DNA from: Pectinophora gossypiella
Lineage: Eukaryota > Arthropoda > Insecta > Lepidoptera > Gelechiidae
NCBI RefSeq assembly: GCF_024362695.1
Contig: NC_065406.1
Location: 11,718,001-11,782,000 of the forward strand
Reading direction: 5' to 3'
Length of the DNA stretch: 64,000 nucleotides
Shown here: one piece after another, positions 21,672-36,600 of the stretch
How positions within the stretch are numbered: the stretch's first letter is position 1
Layout: every line of letters starts with the position of its first letter
Notes under the pieces: model-generated
Told to the model about the DNA's origin: nothing
Database searches by the model: none
The model's input: the letters and a program-made list of their open reading frames with translations, nothing else
Position numbers and translations under genes: made by a program

Positions 21672-24600
21672 CTAGAGGTAGGGGCTGGTGTCCTGGTAGT
21701 CGTCGTCGCTGTCCGAGCCGTCGTCGGTCAGCTGGCGCTGTGAGGACGCTTCCTCGTCCCCAGCACGTTCAGAGCCCGATGCATCTGTGAGACAACAAAC
21801 AGTACACGGTAAGCATCTATAAGTAACTAGTTCCAATGTGGTTCTGAATCAAAAACCATGCATGAACTAAGACAGAACTTACTACATTTGTACAAAGCTC
21901 AAAAGATTGCAACTATTGATGTTAGTTCCCCCTGCCAAATGCAGTAAGGGTTTTGGATCATGGGCATGATAAATGCTTTTCTGTACAGTAATTCAAATCC
22001 ATGCAATGTTATCAGCAACACTAGCTTTGAAGTACATTTTTCATTAAAACTGTTGTTTAAATTGTTTTAGTCACAATTTCAGCGCAGTGACACGGATGCT
22101 TTTTTTTATCAACGTCATACGGGCGTTATCAGTGTGCGTCAAGCTAGCGGCCTCAAAAAAAAATGGGCACGAAAAAATAATTTGACCATACCAAAAAATA
22201 GTACTCTTATTGAAAAAAATAGTACCTGTTGTAAAAAAATTAGTACCATCACGGTTCTGGATTTATAGCCATGTTTTATTGCACTTGCTAGCTTGACGGT
22301 GAGCGAAATTTGGCGAGAGTTAACGACAAGGTCTTTCGCTTTGATTTAAACGCCAAAAAATAGTACCGAAATAGTACTCACCCCCTGCAAAATACCGAAA
22401 TGAGTACTTCAACGGTTCCAAAGTTATAAAGGCAGTTCTTTGATCCCGCTAGCTTGACGTTTTGAAAATACCTATTATCTGGGGAACGCTTGCATACTTC
22501 AGTATGTAACTAATGTCAATAAACTCGTATGAAATAGTACTTCCTACCATCATAATTTTGATCCGATTCTCTTTGTAGAAATATGTTAAAAAATCATCAT
22601 AACCTATGCCATACATTTGTTGTTGATACAGTCACGTAGACAATTACATAACCTCACAATTTATTCGTAAGTATTGCCATCGCCAGTATTGCCATTTTGG
22701 AGGTCTACCCTACCATTTCTTTGCACTTCAGAGTGTTGCTATTACAAAAAATTGCTATTGCATACACCCATATGCAATAATTTTAATAAAAAATGGCTGC
22801 ATGGGTCTAGTTCTTATTGAAAACAATCTGTGATTTTAATACATCATGTTTTATTTTATAATTTATACCTTCATGTTCAATTTGTTACGGATCGAAGTGT
22901 TTGTTAATAAACAATTTGCAGTATTTGTAGAATAACTCAAAGAGTTTCAACAATGATATTACTTTCATCTGACAACCCTGGCACTTCACCAATTTTTACC
23001 CAAAAATGGGGAAAAAATACTAAAATCTGACAACATTCTTCTTGAGCATGTGTTATAATTTTGTTCGCGACTGTACCTGTCTTGATAAATGTATGACATA
23101 GGTTATAATGACTTTTTGACATATTTCTACAAAGAGAATCAGGTCCAAATTATGATGGTAGGGAGTACTATTTCATACGAGTTTATTGACATTAGTTACA
23201 AACTGAAGTATGCAAGCGTTCCCTAGATAATAGGTATTTTCAAAACGTCAAGCTAGCGGGATCAAAGAACTGCCTTTATAACTTTGGAACCGTTGAAGTA
23301 CTCATTTCGGTATTTTGCAGGGGGTGAGTACTATTTCGGTACTATTTTTTGGCGTTTAAATCAAAGCGAAAGACCTTGTCGTTAACTCTCGCCAAATTTC
23401 GCTCACCGTCAAGCTAGCAAGTGCAATAAAACATGGCTATAAATCCAGAACCGTGATGGTACTAATTTTTTTACAACAGGTACTATTTTTTTCAATAAGA
23501 GTACTATTTTTTGGTATGGTCAAATTATTTTTTCGTGCCCATTTTTTTTTTGAGGCCGCTAGCTTGACGCACACCGTTATCACATAACCAAGTTTACAAC
23601 AACTTAATCATTATCATTTGTTAGTAATTTAATCAATAGTTGTGTCATTCGTGAACCATAGGAACACACTAAAATTGTGCAAACAAAAAACACATTACCA
23701 TAAGAAATGTTTCTAGTTTCCATTACTAACAACAAATTAATATCCATATACAATAAAATCAAATAAGTAAGAGCTAGAGTGCAAGTGCAAAGAAAATATT
23801 AATTAAGAATGTGAGGTGCGGTGTGAGTAAGGCGGTGTGCTCAACAAAATACAAGCAGTGCATAATTACCCAGTTACCTGCTTGGGGCTCCCATAGCGTT
23901 TCGTATCGCCGCGACTTGGGCGGCGGCGGCGACGCCGATCCTCTGTTGACAAAAATGTGAAATGTTATAATGAAATCATCACATATTTGACTTAAAATAC
24001 GTGAAATTATTTATTTTATTTGCAACATCGTCGAGAAGAGGATTGAAGTGAAAAATGAAATAAGACTTCTCAAAGCTCCCATTGATTTTTTATATTTATG
24101 AAAATGGTCATTATTGAATCGTCTCAGAGATTAAAACAACTTGTAGCCATTTTTAATACGTGTTCTAAAAATACGTACTAGAAACCTTATGACGTTAATT
24201 TGTATTAAGAACATACCTATGAGTAGGTGAATGTGAGTCTCCGTTCTCGCTGGGCGGCGGGCTGGCGCGCGGCGACGGCGGCTGCGACAGCGCCTGCATG
24301 AGCCGGCCCTTGGACTCGTTCCATATGCTGGACAGGCGCCCGTCGGGGCCGAATAGGAGTAAGAACGCGTCGATCAACTCCCGGGACTTCTCCTCCCACT
24401 TGGTTAGAATGTCCACTCGCTTCTCACCTATGTTTGTCATTACCTGTAACGAATAGGGGAATTTTATGTGAGTTTTGCTTTGGGAACTGCTTATAATGGG
24501 GAGCCATATAGGCGAAATATAAAAGAATGGAGTGCTCTATTTTGCTCAACTGGCAACACTCCTTATAACCAAATTTAAAATATAATTTCTGATCAATTAT

Positions 24601-27600
24601 AAGTAGGCAAAAACCAGTTTGTTTAGCTATAGCTAATACAACAGATTTTTGTAATAAGTAGATGAAGGTCGTCTTTTATATCGTAAAATCCTTGAAATGA
24701 ATGAAAATTGGGAATGAGGTCTCTCATTACTTTTTATTCTCTTGGAAACAAATAGCTTTGTGGGACAAATATTTTTCTAGTTGTAAGTGTCAATGGAATT
24801 AAGATAATGTGAACTCCTTTATATTTAAGTAAATACTTACATATTAAGTAGTAAGTATTGAATAAAATACGAAATCTGTGTTCGATCATCTTATAACACC
24901 TACAATCTTTATTGGTACTACAATGGAGTGAATACCAGGACACCACCAGGTTTGCCGAGGTTGGTTATCCACCTCACAACCCACACGATAGAAGAGAAGA
25001 ATGGAGTGGGAGTGAATTTACGTTACTAAATTACGAATAACATAACATATGATATAGCTCACGACTATATATCCAAATAGGGTAGTCAAAGGTACATAAA
25101 TCGCAAGATGAACTAAGAACCCACACCTCACCCAGCTTTCTGTTAGAACAACGCCAGACGCCAACCAACGCGCTTTCTGTTAAACTACAAATACGCACCT
25201 TCTTGCCTTTGTCCTTGAGCTCGTCCATTTTGTTCTGCAACCGGAACTTCTTCTCGTTAAGGAAGGATACGTTGAGCTCCTTGGCCGAGTACCCGCGCGC
25301 CAGGTTCCGCCGCACGTAGATGTCGTAGTCGCGCACTATCCGCGCCACTATGTCAGACGTTGACACGCCTGCAACAACAACACGCATTGCGTTATTACAC
25401 AAATAACACATAACTTACAATACACTCGCGCTCGTCACGACAACATGCAGCCACTTTTGATGAGTACTAATGTATATGACTATCCGTATGATGTGGGTGA
25501 TACAGATCAATGTTATCATCTCCCTAGCATTAACCCGTTTTCACAGGGTCCGCTTAGCTAACCTGAAGATTTGATAGGTCAGGTTTTTTACAGAAGCGAC
25601 TGCCTGTCTGACCCTCCAACCCGCGAACAGATCAATGTGTTGTAGGCAAAGTCAAAGAGGGATTAGAAATCGTTTATTCTGTATTAAATATAAATAGAGA
25701 CCGAAGTTATTAACAAAAATGTATTGAGTAATGAATGGCGGAACTGCTCTAGGTAAGCAAAATGTCATTGCCTACTCTAGCTGGAGCCCAGTTTAGAAAA
25801 ATTACACAAAGAGAGGTCGCAATCGTCCTTTCCAAAAAGATTGCCTATCATTCTTACCTAACCTAACGCGTAATTGCGAGCGAGATACAGTCCGTACGCT
25901 CTCGCCCTTACTCCTTAGCGATTTATGGCCATTTAAGACTGAAGCGTAGTATTATTTCTTATTCTATGACTGAAGTAGACTCAGAAGGGTTGAGATTCGC
26001 GGAGAGGGCGAGAGAGTTGTTCGAATCCTCACATAAAATAATGTGGCAACACTAGATTTAAGTTTTTTAATTTGACCACAAGATGGCGATTTTAACACTC
26101 TTTACTTAAACTCTGCTTACTCACTCAACATGGTAACTATAATATTATTAAATACAGTCCAAATTTAACTTTTATGTGCAATTTCATTTAAATAACTCCA
26201 GCTCCGCATAAGAGTTACCGTTCTACTTGTACGTAGTATCTTAAAACGATAACAGGAGGGTTGCGAGTTGTCTTAACGATGACTTATATTTATAGAATTC
26301 ATTATAATCTAGTAAAACATTGTATATGAAAATTTCTAAACATATCGTTTACGAGAAGTATAATGTTTGCTCGTTACATTGCTAACGTTTTAAATCCTTA
26401 TTATAAACATTCACAACTGGGAATCTTCCACTGTTTAGCTTAGCTGTAAATTGTTATTTTAAAATTACTCGTAAAGCGATGTTAAATTCTCATAATTGCT
26501 TACAACAAAACTACTACAGTAATGATTTAATGACTGAGAACTTTGGCTTCTTTTATTATTTCTTTATTTATTTTATGAAAATCTTTTGATTTTGATTCGC
26601 TTCCTTATATTTATTCATAACGAGAACAAGTGAGTGAATCAATAAGCTATTTTGCACCCTTATCGAAACGTTAAAACGAAAGATTTCTATTGAATTTGTA
26701 TGGTATGTCACCAATAAAGACGACATCATTCAAGTGGTCAACCATTGAACTCACTGTGTTTAAAAAATTGAAAATAAGTCAAAAAGAAAAGTGAGATTGA
26801 TTTTAGATCATCTGAGACAGGCTTGTATCTCTAGATTAGCGTTTTATAATTTATCTATCTCACAGGAAATAGACATAGCAACTGATAGATATACCAGTAG
26901 TCCCGCCGTCTAAATCATTACGTTTGATTTCACAACGTTAGCTAGCAATGTTCTACTAATGAAACGCGCACAATATCGCATACTGGGAACTAATTATGGC
27001 GCGCATTCACCGCGTAACACATTTAGTTTCTACCATTATTAGTGTCACTAGAGCCATATACCATGACTACATTCGAATGTTGTAAGCCTTGACAAACTAG
27101 CCATATTAGGCGGTTCTATTAGGGAGCTCATAAATAGCTTATCCTGTTAATAGACAGAAAAGCCGCAAGAGGAAAATGGGAAATAATTTTGTTTTCCCCG
27201 AGAAACGTTTTTAGTAACCGCGGTATTTCAATGATATGTGTTAAATAAGCAATCTTTTCCTTCAAACATTATTAGGTAAGCGCTGATTCATAACTCATAA
27301 GTCATGTCGTAACACTTGTAACGCTTCATGTTGAATTTGAAACAAAAGAATTTTAAAATTATTCTTTTGTATTCGAATATAAACTAACAAGTTGAAGCTA
27401 CACTGTATTGACGGGTAATGTGACTCGTTTCAGAGACATAAAGTTAAGGTTACGTGAGATAAGCCGAATACCTAAGAGATAACGAAATTGAGGTGCCAAG
27501 GTGACCTAAGTCTGAGCGCGATGGAATCGATAACAAACGAACTTTCTCCTCCACCTACGCTATGGGACTATTGATTTCCGTATCGTGAAATAGACCCTGA

Positions 27601-30600
27601 TTTAAATAATCAATGTTATAAGATCACGACTACATTCCCAAGTAGGGTAGTCAGAGGTACCTATAGTCGTCGTATGATAAACTATACCCGCTTTTCACTC
27701 TGCTTTATTAGACCAACACAGTCGAAAGCCAACTGTTGTAATTGTTCTAATTTGAGATTATAAATTGTACTCAATATAAATAAATGACTTAGAAGTGCAA
27801 GTCCGGTACCTGAGGATCTACCAGGGTTTTCCCCGTTTGAGAGAAGTTTTGGCTTGTGGTTTGAAAGACTATGGAGCCCGAGCTTGAGTAAGTAAACGAA
27901 TATACCTCCAGTATGTGCGGTAAAAAAACATTTTTTACAGACTGGCGAACCTTGTGCCAGGTTGGCGACTTGGTGAAAGCACCAAACTAACAAATCACAA
28001 TACAAAGACACAGAAGAAGATAACTGGGTAGGCCTTTTGTTCACACATAAAATTGGAGTTCATAACACGTTGCCCATATGTAACATCAACAGTAAATCAC
28101 CCCTGGGCATCACCTGTGGGGACACATTCACAGATGATCAGGGGGGTCAAAAAGGCTACATCGAAGCAATTCATCTAAAAAAGCAATATTGCAATTTGAC
28201 ATTAGCGCATATAAAAGTAAGTTTGCAATGCACACAAATGTCAAATAGGTAGCAATATTACTTTTTTTAGATGAATTGCTTCGATGTGACATTTTAACCA
28301 CTTTTATTAACCCCTTATATTTTAATGCCTTTACATTAGATAGTATTCATTACCGAGTATTTCTATTCTTTATTATTTTATTACTTTTTATGTTCAGTCT
28401 GTTTGTTAGTTTTATGCTGATGTTATGTGTGTCTATGTAATTTTTATATTGTACTGTGTGGCGTCCTACAATAATAAATGCATCTTTCTTTCTATACATA
28501 AAAAATATATAGTAAATTGCCTTAGTGACTGTTTCCTATTTTTGGTGCAATGAAGTATATATTCGTATTTGTAAAGTAAAAGTACCTTCCGTCCTCTGCG
28601 TGGCGACGAACATGTCTTTGGCCTTGATCATGGCGTAGGTGTCCTCGCAGTCCTCGGTGGTGTACGGGATGTCGTCGTGCGCCACGAAGTCAATCTTGTG
28701 CTTCTCCAGGAACTCCTCATCGTACTCCCACGGCGCGTCTTTCACTACCTGCACAATCAACGACATTGTTATGTAATCTTCTTCCATCGTGTGGTGTGTT
28801 ATTATTGAGACGCCAAACGCCCCTGACATGATTCATGTAACGACTACTTACAACAGTAAGTAGTAACCGGAACCCAGCTGCAATTTCCTAACCAACCATC
28901 GCTCACAAACTGATTTTTGGGATACGTCCCCACCGGGATTCGTACCCGGGACCTCCGGATCGTGAGCCCAACACTCAAACACTGGACCACGGAGACCGAC
29001 GGAGGATGTATACTAATTATATTTTACTATAGTGAAAAACATCATCATTCCGTCCTTTTCCCGCTCTAAGTGGGGCCGGAACAACTTGTATTCCTCTTCC
29101 ATCCTCTCACCATCTGTCACTCGTCATCTCGGGGGTTTAAAAAGGCCAGATCGAAGCAATTCATCTAAAAAAGCACTATTGCAATTTGACATTTGCTCAT
29201 ATAAAAATGCAAACAAATGTCAAATAGCAATAAGGCCTTTTTCATACCCCACTACTCTCACCTTTCACACACAAATCATTCACACCACACCACACCATCA
29301 TCACATGCCCATACCATGCTAAACTGTAGCTCCTCAATTTCTCAGTGACCGGCGCTATTTTCAGCCTCTCTTAAATACTAGTAAAAAACAATACTTTATA
29401 ACTTTTTTTCCGCAATGCTGTTCCAATGCGGCTTATCGGACAGTTTAAGAGCCTCCACTTCACTCAAGAGCTGTCATCTCAGCCTAGCTAGCTTGCACTA
29501 CATACGTGCGTTAAATAACCGAGACCTACTTTTTGCATTTTAAGCATTTAAAATGCATAACATAAAAAGCCTATAGTATATGCGTCTAGGCCTGTGTCCA
29601 GCAGTGGGATGTAAATAAGCTGTTTATGTTATATATATGCGTCTTATTGTTCGATACAGGTCTCCTTTTATAAGAGGGGTACGGAGCATACTCCATTGTG
29701 GTGTGGAAGAGCTTTCGAAATATTTTGTTTTTAAATGTATGTGTAGGCCGCCTACGCCGCCGCCTCTTTCTATTTCTCTTTTGTTTTGTAATTCCTGTTT
29801 GTGCAATAAAGTATTTGTTATGTTATGTTAATTGAAGGGCAATAAATAATAAGTATTTATGCAGGACCTAATCTACATACATCTCGAAGGACGGACGGAC
29901 ACAGCATATATTATAAGTTCGTTTAACTTATTGCAAAGGACAAAGGTAAATGGAAATATAATTGAATAACGTTCGTACAACTAAAATAAAATGAATGTTG
30001 CGAGACACCCTGTACGTAGGCTATTATTCTCTTAAATTAAGCATTCTCTTAAAGACACTCCAATGTGACTTGTGGTTTTGTTTACCGCAGTAGTGATTAC
30101 GGGCATAAATCTTATGAATAAGAAGTACATAAACTCAACTAACTAAAATAATCAGTTTCCAATAACGTTCATTCCTTTTAGCTTCCATGAAAGGCGTAAA
30201 TCATTAACCTACTTGTGAGTACTGAAATACAGATTCAAAAATTTACCAAACTAAAACAGTAACTTTTGTAAAACAATACAATTGAATGTCAATTGCGTGT
30301 CGTTCCACGTGACTTTTCCAACAATATTTCGGGGCTCGAATACTCGGCCTTTAAGTTATTCTTGGAGTTACTTTCAGAGCCCAGCTGAACTATCTAAATA
30401 TCAACACGCCAGTCTGTGATATTCTCGGCCGGTTATTTTAGGCTGCAGTAAAAGTTAACTGAATATTATAGGTAGGACGCGGTACATTTGGATTGCCTAA
30501 ATAAGTTCATAACAAAATGTTTTTGGTAACATAAGTTTCTAAAGATCGCGATGGATGTGAACTTGCTTTCTGTTGACCTCAATAGTTTGTTATGTATACT

Positions 30601-33600
30601 TATGTATTTCGAAGGTTTTTTGAAGCGGGAAGCTATGCAGTTCTTATTTCATGCACTTTACCACTGCGACTCATCCTGCGACCTGTAAGATCTATTGTGA
30701 TCACAGCCATAGAATAAGGAATAATATGTACTACGTATAGAACGGCAACTCTCTGCTCCCCACCAGCGTCTGAGCTAGGTTTACATCACACCCCGTCGAA
30801 CATACCTCGGTAGTTAAGACTTGTATCGTATGGCATCAGATGTCACACACACAGATGCGCGTACGATAACCTCAATGTATAGTGTCTGTGTAAAACGAGG
30901 TTGTTTGTATGAAGTGTCCGGGGTGTGTCACAGCCCTATGCTATTCATATTTTGAAGGTTTACATTATGACGTGATGTGTCTCTCTACCTAATCCTTATC
31001 ATCCCATACCCAAGCCCTATAATTTTTAAGAGACTTCGAAAGAGGAATGTCCTGTGTTTTCTTCATGTTTGTAATTTGTATTTTCCGTTTTTGGTCACGC
31101 TTGACACCACTGGGCAAGGATATACCGTGTAAATCCGTAATTGTATATTATTAAAAGTTATCACTACATTAACATCTTGGTTTAAAGTACATACTTAAAG
31201 TTACCATGCTTACGAAAGATAAAATCTTTATGAGTATGAAAACCATACCTAACTTTGAAAAATGTTTTTTTGAATTAAGCCTCGTATTGTAAGATTTTCG
31301 CTTGTGTTTGACGATCATGTTATCAAAGAAAGTAATTAAATCAAATATCTAATAAAACACGCTCGCTAACTCGCTTAGAGAATGCTCTATCATTAAGCCC
31401 TAATTGTAGACAAACTTGCCAATAAATTACCATTTAAAATTTAAATGAAATGGTTCATGGCTTGTCACCCAGCATACCTCTAGAACATTCAAAACCACTT
31501 GACTGTAAATGTACAATTTACTGTCGTACCTACTCATTATTTCCTAACGCCCGCCTAGGTCCAGTCACGGGAACCACGTCACATAACTTGTGTGAGGTAT
31601 GCGCCGCATGTTTTATGTTTAAACTAGTTATTATTGTTGTTACATACCTCATCTACATATCTGCAATGGCGGACGGCCTCGTATCGCTCGTCTTCTGTCA
31701 TAACTGTGCGCCCCTTGCGGCTGTGTGTGAGATCGTCGTTGCATACTGGAAAATAAATAAAAAGCGGTAAATAAACGTCACATAATCAGTGATGTGCCGT
31801 TCCCGGGAATGGGAATGGAATGTACACTTTGGGAAGGTGGCCGGCAGTAAAAAGGCGCAAAACTTTTGTAAAAAGACCTTATTTAAGTAACCTTTAGACA
31901 GATAAGACCAGACTACGGGAATTAATAATTTAAAAAAGAAAAACAGTAAAGGGTTTTTACAACGGGAATATTTCCACTTTGGGGGCATTCCTAGGAACGG
32001 CATATAACTGCAGATAATACTGATGTAACAATAAAGTAGGGATCCCTTGTCAAACTTTACGGGTAAAAAATTCGCCTTTCTTGTTTGTTAGTCGGGACAG
32101 ATCGCAGTAAGATTGAGGGGCTCTTGGTCCCTACCATTTATATTACCCACGACTACCTCGGTTAAGGGAATTATTATTTCGGTATTTTTTTTTCGCGCTC
32201 CTACATTCCAAGCTCTGAATTAATAGGTTCAATAAACAAAATAGCGGATTGCAACTCATCACACCTTGCATGAAGTTGCATGTCGTAGAGTGCATGACTA
32301 GAAGTCAATCATGAGATCACAAACTATTTAACATAACTGATATATTATTTTAATTGTACCCGACGGTTGCCAACTGAAGACTACAATGCATAATTAATAC
32401 TTATTTATTTATTCATAAGGTATAAATACCATGAGTTATCTGCGAGGTATTTTGTGATGGATACCTATACCTAACTTATGCCTCTGTCTCCGTACAATAC
32501 TAATAATGAACAAGGTTTTATGTAGATATATAAAATTGGTTTTTAAATACTGATGCGTGTCATGAAGTAAGATTTTACGTGATCACCTTATAAATCCCAC
32601 TATTAGGTACAGATAATGTACGCGTTTAGATTGCATGGTAAGAAGTTTTTTTGGATGGATACAGAGGCGGAACGGGGTAGGTTTCGGGCCGAGAATATTT
32701 TCTAGTTTGGATGCGTACGTCTTCTCAGAAATTACACGTGCGCTAATACATCTCATCTACTCGAAAGAAGAAGCCGTGCGCTATCATACCAACTCATGCA
32801 ACGCCCGCGGTACTGCGTCTGTGTGGAAAGCTTGATATCGGGGGCAATGAGTAAGACATTTATTTGGTTTATCCTCCCGCAAAACCCGGAAGATTCGATA
32901 ACAAACATAGATAAAGCTTTTGGAACGTACAAAGGTCTAGTTCATTCAAACAGGTATGATTCATCACAATCTGGGGTAAAGGTCGTCACGCTACTAGCTA
33001 CCGACTGTATTTCTAGGTTAGTATTTATACCGATTTTATGTTTTTTTAATTCGTTTCGATTGTTTAGTTCCGTAGGTACTTACGTCTTATTTATTTGTGC
33101 ACTCGAGGTTTGTTTAGGTAGTTCCAACTCAATAGTCACTTCTTATCAAGTAGGAATGCTAGGTATTTTCCTTAAAAAAACATTTCAACAAACTTGTTAC
33201 AAAGTAGAGCAATGACTATTGAGATGACTGATCATGACTTCATCCTTGATCCTAATTATAAAGCCACAGAAGTATCAAAACATCTATAAGGGTTATCTCA
33301 ATCAAAACGTGTGTTAATATTGAAACTTAATTGCTTCTTAGCTGTATAGATATATAGATACTATGTGAGACAACACGTGATAGATAATCGATAATATGAA
33401 TTAAAATCATACGACGCCTGTTAACCAATAATTTTACTGCAAATTTACGTACGTCTAATCATTTAGATAGGTCTATCTATAATAGATTAGACCGTATTTA
33501 GCGATTGCGTTGTTTACCAATTTTGTTGTTAAATAGATTAGTCTGGCTACAACAGGACAATTATAGTAGCTATATACTTGATGAGGTGTTTAAAGCTAGC

Positions 33601-36600
33601 GTTTTGACACTCACTTCGTGTCTGATGATGTAATCTCTAAGTAGGCTAGACATTAGCTTAATTGCCTACCACAGCCCACTGCTCTGTTGACTATGAGTGC
33701 CTCTTCTAAAGACAGAATAATTACAACTAGGCAAGCAGACAAGATTGTCACGCAGAGACATATCCCGGACACTTCATACAAAACACCTCGTTTTACACAG
33801 ACACTACACATCGACGTTATTGTAGACGCGCATCTGTGTGTGTGACGTCTGACGCCCGTATTGAAGACTAAAGTAAGACGGGTGGAGATGAGGTAAACCT
33901 AGCACAGCCGCTGGAGGGGAGCGAAGAATTACCGTTCTATATGTAATATTATTCTTTTTCTATGGCTGAGGTACCTAAGCAGGCAGAATTAGGCTGAATG
34001 TACACTTGTTTTTGTTTTATTTAATCATCAAATATGTAAATCACTGTTAGAAATCGTATAAAAGTAGTCCAGTCAGATGCCAATACATATTACGTCTCTC
34101 CCGCCAAATTGCCCATTCGTCAACCTTCCGATTCTAGACATTCCAATCAATAAATCCATACTTTATCATATAATTTACCTACGTTTATGATCAAATTTAC
34201 TATCAAACTTTCAATACCTTTACGGTACGTAACATACAATGTCATTAATGTTATCAGGTCTAGGTAAATCACTCAGGTTAGATAACATTTCTTTCCTTCC
34301 TTTGCTAATTCCTCTCTTCAGTAATATTTTACATTACTGACTGTTTACTATTTACGTAAGTTGGAAATGAATGCCGGTTAAACATTGTTATCTTTAAATT
34401 TTTTACCAATCACGGCGAAGAAAACAGGAGGGTTATGTCTTTCACCGCTATGTCGTTATGTATGTATGTATGTACTTCTAAACCATTTTATCAGATTTTA
34501 ACAAATGGGGTCTCACTAGGAGCGTTATAGGCTATGTGGCGCAGTAATTGCATTGTGGCGCGCTCTAGAAGACAAACTAACGAAGTTAAAATAAATTCAA
34601 GGTCCTATACCGTGTTTGGTACCAAATGAAAGGGCTGAATTAACACATTTCAAAAATAATAAGTAGACAATTTGTTTATTGCATATACCTAACTATTGTT
34701 TGCGAATCTTAGGACAGATTGACTGCACCGACACCGACGATGATGTCAAAGTTACAAAATATGGATGTATTTACCCTGAACTTTTTCCTCCCTGAACTTA
34801 GATAAATCGTGCATATAAGACCACGTTGGCATTCAGAGTACGTGTTTCTACTACAAACATGTTTAATATAATAAGATATTGTCTGGTGACGTCCTGACAT
34901 ACGACACGGGAAGTACTTCGTGCAAAATTACAATCAAAATTAATTTACGCTAGTTATACTGCCCATAATTACCATTATGAACTCGAAAGAACAATGTCCA
35001 AGGGTAACGGATAGTGGGACTTTTACGTCACACACATCCACCTTAACACAATTTAGTCAATTAACCTGTTGGTCGCAGGCCTTAGACTTCGCGCGTATGA
35101 CAGCGTAGGTATTTAAAAACAGAGAAATGCGGAAACTTGATAAATTATTATTATGGTCAACGACGTGTTATTGTGACTTCCTGCCCTAATTAACATTATT
35201 CGTACCAGGCGGGTGTTATACACCCTTATCTTTACGCTAAGTGCTAGGTCACACTAATCTAATGAACTTATGCACTTGTAATGGCTGTTGGTACAACAAT
35301 TGCTTCTGTAACTCAATAGGGTTTTTGACTGGGTCAAAGATAAATTATAAATTAATAGAAGCGAGTCTGATATAATCAAAAATTAATTTTTTACTTTTCG
35401 ACTTATTTTCGAATTTTATTTATGAATTAAGTAACAATGAGTATGCCGCTTTTATTGATGACATCACATCACATCACAGGACAGTATTTCGATACAAAGA
35501 AACTTTAAAGAAAATTTTCATTTTGGCGTTTCATAAAAAGTATCTGTATCCATTTGACTAAGTTTATTTCCATCTACTACTTATATTGCATTTTTATGTA
35601 TCCTACCTAGCATTCGTAGTCATAGTAATGCTTTGCACAACAAAATTGGATTCAATAAATTCCCGCTAATCGATTAGATTTGAAGCTAGAGGGATGCCCC
35701 TACACACGGCGCCTCGCCTAAACCTACTGGGGGAAAGTACGTTGAGTAGCTTAACTTAAGCAAACACTTGCTCTTAGTGTGGATTAACGGTAGCACATTG
35801 AATGTACTATCCCATTATTCTGTCAAGTACTGAATGCTATTCGACGAGACATATATGCAGTAAATCATATTATGAAAATCAAGGTATACAGTAGGCACTA
35901 ATACTAACCTCCGACTATAAGGTAAACATTAGGGAAGACAGTCTTGGCCTGCATTAGTTGCCGCGCGTGTCCCTGGTGGAACATGTCGTAGATGCCGTCC
36001 GAGTACACGCGCACCTTGCGGCCCGCCGACCCCGCCAGCGCGGCTGCGCGCGATATCCGACCGTAGCATACGCGCTCGCGCTCCGCTATCGCTGTCGCGT
36101 CGCCGCTGAATGGCGCCGCTGTGCATAGCGACTGGAACAATGGAAATACATGTCTTACATTTATTTTATTTAAAACACAGTATATACATGCTGATTTATT
36201 CAGCAAGGAATTATGTTTATTCCACAAAGCGAGCTTCCTCACCACGCACTCGGATATCGACGTCTGTCATAAGTCATTACTTCATAAAAGTCTAATCTTC
36301 TTCTATCGTGTGGGTTGTGAGGAGGAAAGTCTCATAATACATGTTGTGAGGATTAGTAAAAAAGTACATTTAGGTTGTGATCTAACAAATCAAATCAAAT
36401 CGAATCATCATTTGTTTGTTCGCATACGGACTTAAATTCCTAAACTTATCGACTTGGAATAGATTTAACTTGTTCACGCAGGGGTAATCTGAAGCAAGTA
36501 GCCTACGCGACAGAAGAAAAAAAACTGTTCCTGTCTAAGAAATTCCCGGGTCTTTTCCCTTTTGTAAAGGGAAAGTTCTCCTGCCTCTAGTGAGAGCTAG

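Larger units (their letters stand above)
21785..23877 (-). other. Pcyt1 last intron, mostly a foldback element
   Basis: Besides the 22132-23574 foldback element, the remaining flanks are AT-rich and featureless. Confidence 0.6.
25369..28585 (-). other. Pcyt1 intron
   Basis: AT-rich. Holds a SINE-like fragment near 25541-25640, a partial copy of the repeat family at 33763 near 25945-25975, and the small inverted-repeat element at 28148-28290. The frame at 27682-28044 (minus) has no recognisable product and I treat it as chance. Confidence 0.5.
28749..31647 (-). other. Pcyt1 intron
   Basis: Holds the SINE at 28833-29001, the MITE copy at 29138-29242, a LINE tail near 29585-29635 and a dispersed repeat at 30707-30922. 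The rest is AT-rich and I see nothing in it. Confidence 0.5.

Noticed and set aside
28905..29001. tRNA gene
   Set aside because: The A- and B-box-like words belong to a SINE head; the cloverleaf is not complete and the same body recurs at 57755.
32635..33215. Overlapping plus-strand frames in a Pcyt1 intron
   Set aside because: No recognisable domain, odd composition, no splice or promoter context.
34450..34472. TATG microsatellite as a functional repeat or CRISPR-like array
   Set aside because: Only about four units of 4 bases; ordinary microsatellite. No spaced direct repeats of CRISPR type anywhere in the window.
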